From Desulfobacteraceae bacterium (GTDB lineage Bacteria > Desulfobacterota > Desulfobacteria > Desulfobacterales > SG8-13): DNA of 7,293 bases. Below the pieces are notes generated by a model. That model ran no database searches, was not told where the DNA came from, and saw only the letters and a program-made list of their open reading frames with translations. The position numbers and the translations under genes are program-made. Shown one piece after another: positions 4,915 through 7,293 of the stretch (positions within the stretch are counted from its first letter, which is position 1; the number at the start of each line of letters is the position of its first letter). The stretch is from positions 1 through 7,293 of the forward strand of contig JARFQH010000292.1 of the NCBI GenBank assembly GCA_029287875.1, given 5' to 3'.

Positions 4915-6838
4915 ATTTAAGAGCCTCTGCCATCAATTCCCCCACGAGTTTGGAAAAGCGGGCCGGATTCTCAGGTTTGCCGCCCTCGCCGATCACGGCC
5001 ATGTCCAGCAGCAGCTCGCTGTAATCCGTCAAGGCCGGGAGGTTCCGGTCCTTCTCGTACAATTTCCTGAAGTAATCCAGGGCCGGGTGGTCGGGGTTCA
5101 ATTCCAGTACCCGCTTGGATTGCGGCGGCTGACGGCCCGCGGCCTTGAGGAGTTTTTCCATATAGGCGCTCGGATCGTGGCTGTCACCGGACAGACAGGC
5201 CAACGAATCCTTGAGACGGATCGAGGGCTTGACGTCTTTGACCTTGTCTTGCAGTTTCGATTTGATGAAACCGAATAGTGGTGCATAGGCATTTTGTTTT
5301 TCAGCGTCGACCTGCGGCAGGTCGATGTCACCTTTTTCCGCGCTTTTGAGAGGCTTGCCATCGTACTCATCGAGTGCCTGCACCACCCATTCGTCCACAG
5401 GGTCGCTCATCAGCAACACTTCGTAACCCTTTTCTTTCAGCCTTTCGAGTAGGGGGCTGTCGATCAGGGCCGTCATGTCATCTCCGGTCAGGTAATAAAT
5501 TTCCTTTTGATCCGGTTGCATGTGCTCTAAGTAATCTTTGAAGGATATTAATTTGTCTTCGGTCCGGGTAGTCCGGTAGCGGGCCAAATCGGCGATCTTT
5601 TTGCGGTTCTCCGGATCGGTGTAGATGCCCGACTTAAGCACCTGCCCGAACTGGTTCCAGAAAGTCATATAGGTTTCGGATTTCATCGCTTCAAGATGTT
5701 CGAAAATCTTTTTGACCAGGTTTCTGCGGATGTTTCTGACCAGGCGGTCCTGCTGTAAAATTTCGCGGCTGATGTTGAGATTCAAGTCCGGGGCGTCCAC
5801 CACGCCCCGAATGAAACGAAAATACTCGGGGACCAGTTCGCGACAGTTATCCATTATGAAAATACGCTTGCAGTAGAGGTGAACGCCGTGCTTCATGTCC
5901 GGATTGAACAGGTCGAAGGGGGCCTGGCTCGGAATATACAGCAGGGCGTCGTATTCGGTGGTGCCCTCGAACTTAAGGTGCAGGTGGGTCATCGGGGCAT
6001 TCCAGTCGTGGCTGAGGTGCTTGTAGAACTCCTCGTACTCATCCGCGCTGACATCTTTCTTGTCTTTGGTCCAGATGGCCTTCATGGAATTGAGGGTTTC
6101 GCGCATCACCTTGCGACTGGTCTTGCCGATCGTTTTGCCCGCCTCGTCTTTGAGCTGTTCGTTTTCCGGAATCGGTTCATCCCGCTCTACGTCCATCACG
6201 ATCGGATAGTTTACGAAATCGGAGTGGCGTTTGACGATTTGACGGATGGTCAATTCGTCGGTGAAATCGGGCTCGCTTTTTTCCTTTTTTTTCAGATCCA
6301 GGATTACCGTCGTACCGCGGGCGTCCCTGGCGGCTTCCTCGATCGTGTAGGTGCCATCACCGGTAGAAGTCCAGCACGTAGCGGTTTCGGAGTCGGCGGC
6401 GCGGGAGATCAGGGTCACCTTTTCTGCGACGATGAACGCGCTGTAAAATCCGACGCCAAACTGGCCGATCAGTTCAGGTGACACCACGCTCTTATCATTG
6501 AGGTGGGCTATGGCCTCCATAAAACCCGCAGTCCCGCTCTTGGCTATGGTGCCGATATTTTCCATGATTTCGTCGTAAGTCATGCCGATGCCGTTATCGG
6601 AAACCGTGAGCGTGTTCTTGATGCCGTCGGAGGCAATCTTAATGTTAAACTCGGTGTCCTCACCAAGGATGTCCGGTTCCAACTGGGCTTTGAATCTCAG
6701 CCTGTCGATCGCATCAGAGGCATTCGAAATCAACTCCCGTAAAAATATTTCCTGGTGGGAATAAAGGGAGTTGATGATGAGATCGAGCATCTGCTGCACT
6801 TCGGTTTTTAACTGATGGGTTTCTTTTTTACCGGCCAT
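4913..6838 (-). CDS. htpG: Hsp90-family molecular chaperone HtpG
   Basis: This 641-residue protein is slightly longer than the E. coli homologue (624) and shows all the Hsp90 landmarks. The N-terminal GHKL ATPase domain has FLRELISNASDA (32-43; Glu35 activates water, Asn39 binds Mg-ATP), DNGIGM (81-86; Asp81 contacts adenine), the lid segment GTIAKSGT (96-103) and GQFGVGFYS (125-133). The middle domain carries NISREILQ (355-362) with the catalytic-loop Arg358. The C-terminal dimerisation domain covers about the last 120 residues. Role: cytosolic ATP-driven dimeric chaperone that remodels clients together with DnaK. Start: ATG 6838 has AAGGAG five bases upstream on this strand; the frame extends ten codons further, to 6868, but without a site. 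A sigma-32-like promoter lies 75 bp upstream. A strong terminator abuts the stop codon. Confidence 0.97.
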   Translation of the reverse strand: MAGKKETHQLKTEVQQMLDLIINSLYSHQEIFLRELISNASDAIDRLRFKAQLEPDILGEDTEFNIKIASDGIKNTLTVSDNGIGMTYDEIMENIGTIAKSGTAGFMEAIAHLNDKSVVSPELIGQFGVGFYSAFIVAEKVTLISRAADSETATCWTSTGDGTYTIEEAARDARGTTVILDLKKKEKSEPDFTDELTIRQIVKRHSDFVNYPIVMDVERDEPIPENEQLKDEAGKTIGKTSRKVMRETLNSMKAIWTKDKKDVSADEYEEFYKHLSHDWNAPMTHLHLKFEGTTEYDALLYIPSQAPFDLFNPDMKHGVHLYCKRIFIMDNCRELVPEYFRFIRGVVDAPDLNLNISREILQQDRLVRNIRRNLVKKIFEHLEAMKSETYMTFWNQFGQVLKSGIYTDPENRKKIADLARYRTTRTEDKLISFKDYLEHMQPDQKEIYYLTGDDMTALIDSPLLERLKEKGYEVLLMSDPVDEWVVQALDEYDGKPLKSAEKGDIDLPQVDAEKQNAYAPLFGFIKSKLQDKVKDVKPSIRLKDSLACLSGDSHDPSAYMEKLLKAAGRQPPQSKRVLELNPDHPALDYFRKLYEKDRNLPALTDYSELLLDMAVIGEGGKPENPARFSKLVGELMAEALK

Positions 6839-6913
6839 TTTGACTCCTTTTTTGGTGTTCAGTCGCATTCTGTTGACGATACGCCAACCGGCATTTGTGA
6901 TTTTCGGGCTATA

Positions 6914-6941
6914 AAATTGGGTTTCATTACGCTATTGTCAA
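6914..6941 (-). promoter_or_regulatory. Sigma-32-type heat shock promoter of htpG
   Basis: On the minus strand TTGACA (6941-6936) is followed after 14 bp by CCCAATTT (6921-6914). The proteobacterial RpoH consensus is CTTGAAA, 11-16 bp, CCCCATNT, so both boxes and the spacing fit well. The leader to the htpG start would be roughly 65-70 nt. Heat induction of htpG by RpoH is established in E. coli. The TTGACA would also suit sigma-70, but no strong TATAAT lies 17 bp away. Confidence 0.6.
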
Positions 6942-7008
6942 CCCAACCAAAGTTGCTGAATTTAAAATGGAAGAATAGGAAAAAAATAGAGAACCGATCG
7001 TGCGGGTA

Positions 7009-7037
7009 TTGAATTTGGCGCCTATTGAAATTAACAT
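7009..7037 (+). promoter_or_regulatory. Weak candidate promoter for the SRPBCC gene
   Basis: TTGAAT (7009-7014) and TAACAT (7032-7037) are 17 bp apart, each 4 of 6 to sigma-70 consensus, and 41 bp upstream of the ATG at 7079. The surrounding sequence is AT-rich, so a chance match is possible. The rest of the 6839-7078 gap shows nothing beyond the htpG promoter. Confidence 0.3.
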
Positions 7038-7078
7038 ATCATAAAAGTAGCGATCCTGCAGTATAGAATGGATTTTGT

Positions 7079-7293
7079 ATGATCGATATAGAAGACAGCG
7101 TCATCATAAACCAGCCGGTCGGGAAAGTCTTCGCGTTTGCGACGAACCTCGAGAACAATGTGAGCTGGCAAACTAACGTCATTCTGTCCGAACAGACGTC
7201 AGAGGGCCCTTTCGGGCGCGGCGCGACCTATCGGGTGGTAAACCGTTTCATGGGCCAGTTTTTCGATTCCGAGGGAATCATTTCAGAGTACGT
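7079..7293 (+). CDS. SRPBCC-fold protein (polyketide cyclase/CoxG-like), N-terminal part
   Basis: Seventy-one codons are visible before the window ends. The start, MIDIEDSVIINQPVGKVFAF (1-20), has the first-strand pattern of the SRPBCC (START/Bet v1-like) helix-grip fold: alternating residues, then I-N-x-P-x-x-x-V-F. It is followed by a short helix and a conserved-type tryptophan (NLENNVSWQTNV, 23-34), then GPFGRGATYRV (43-53), again typical of the family. These proteins hold hydrophobic ligands in a deep cavity; members include polyketide cyclases, aromatase-like and carbon monoxide dehydrogenase maturation proteins, so no specific function can be given. The ATG has only a weak upstream site (TGGA, 7069-7072). 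It diverges from htpG, 240 bp away. Confidence 0.75.
   Translation, partial: MIDIEDSVIINQPVGKVFAFATNLENNVSWQTNVILSEQTSEGPFGRGATYRVVNRFMGQFFDSEGIISEY

Overview
The window looks like a chromosomal segment from a moderately GC-rich Gram-negative bacterium. Protein style (HtpG, paired Hsp20 proteins, an HcaT-like transporter, a short bacterial dodecin) suggests Desulfobacterota (former Deltaproteobacteria), but this is inference from general resemblance and no marker gene settles it. There are no rRNA, tRNA or CRISPR features.

Layout, left to right. Positions 1-877 hold two divergent small heat shock protein genes: the 5' end of one on the minus strand (1-162) and a complete one on the plus strand (428-877). 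An HcaT-like MFS transporter (984-2162, +) follows and ends 4 bp inside the convergent hexapeptide acyltransferase (2159-2869, -). Upstream of the acyltransferase on the same strand is an (alpha/alpha)-barrel, prenyltransferase-like protein (3049-4104, -). A gap of about 540 bp holds only a weak ORF, hairpins and a candidate promoter. Then come a dodecin (4642-4854, +), a 17-bp-stem bidirectional terminator, htpG (4913-6838, -) with a sigma-32-type promoter, and the start of an SRPBCC-fold protein (7079-7293, +).

The main discovery is a 158-bp non-autonomous transposon (MITE) at 2884-3041, between the barrel gene and the acyltransferase gene. It has inverted ends beginning GTAA and is flanked by perfect 8-bp direct repeats CTCCCGTC (2876-2883 and 3042-3049), the hallmarks of the IS66 family. 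Removing the element and one repeat restores a 13-nt gap between the barrel stop codon and the acyltransferase GTG start, with a Shine-Dalgarno sequence in that gap. The two genes were therefore almost certainly a tight operon before the insertion. The duplicated 8 bp carries both the last base of the upstream stop codon and the downstream ribosome binding site, so both genes stayed intact. The element also carries an internal third copy of the end sequence, making a 108-bp imperfect palindrome inside it.

Functionally the window is rich in stress and protein quality control genes (two Hsp20, HtpG, dodecin as flavin buffer). The barrel/acyltransferase pair looks like a small envelope or polysaccharide modification unit of unknown substrate.
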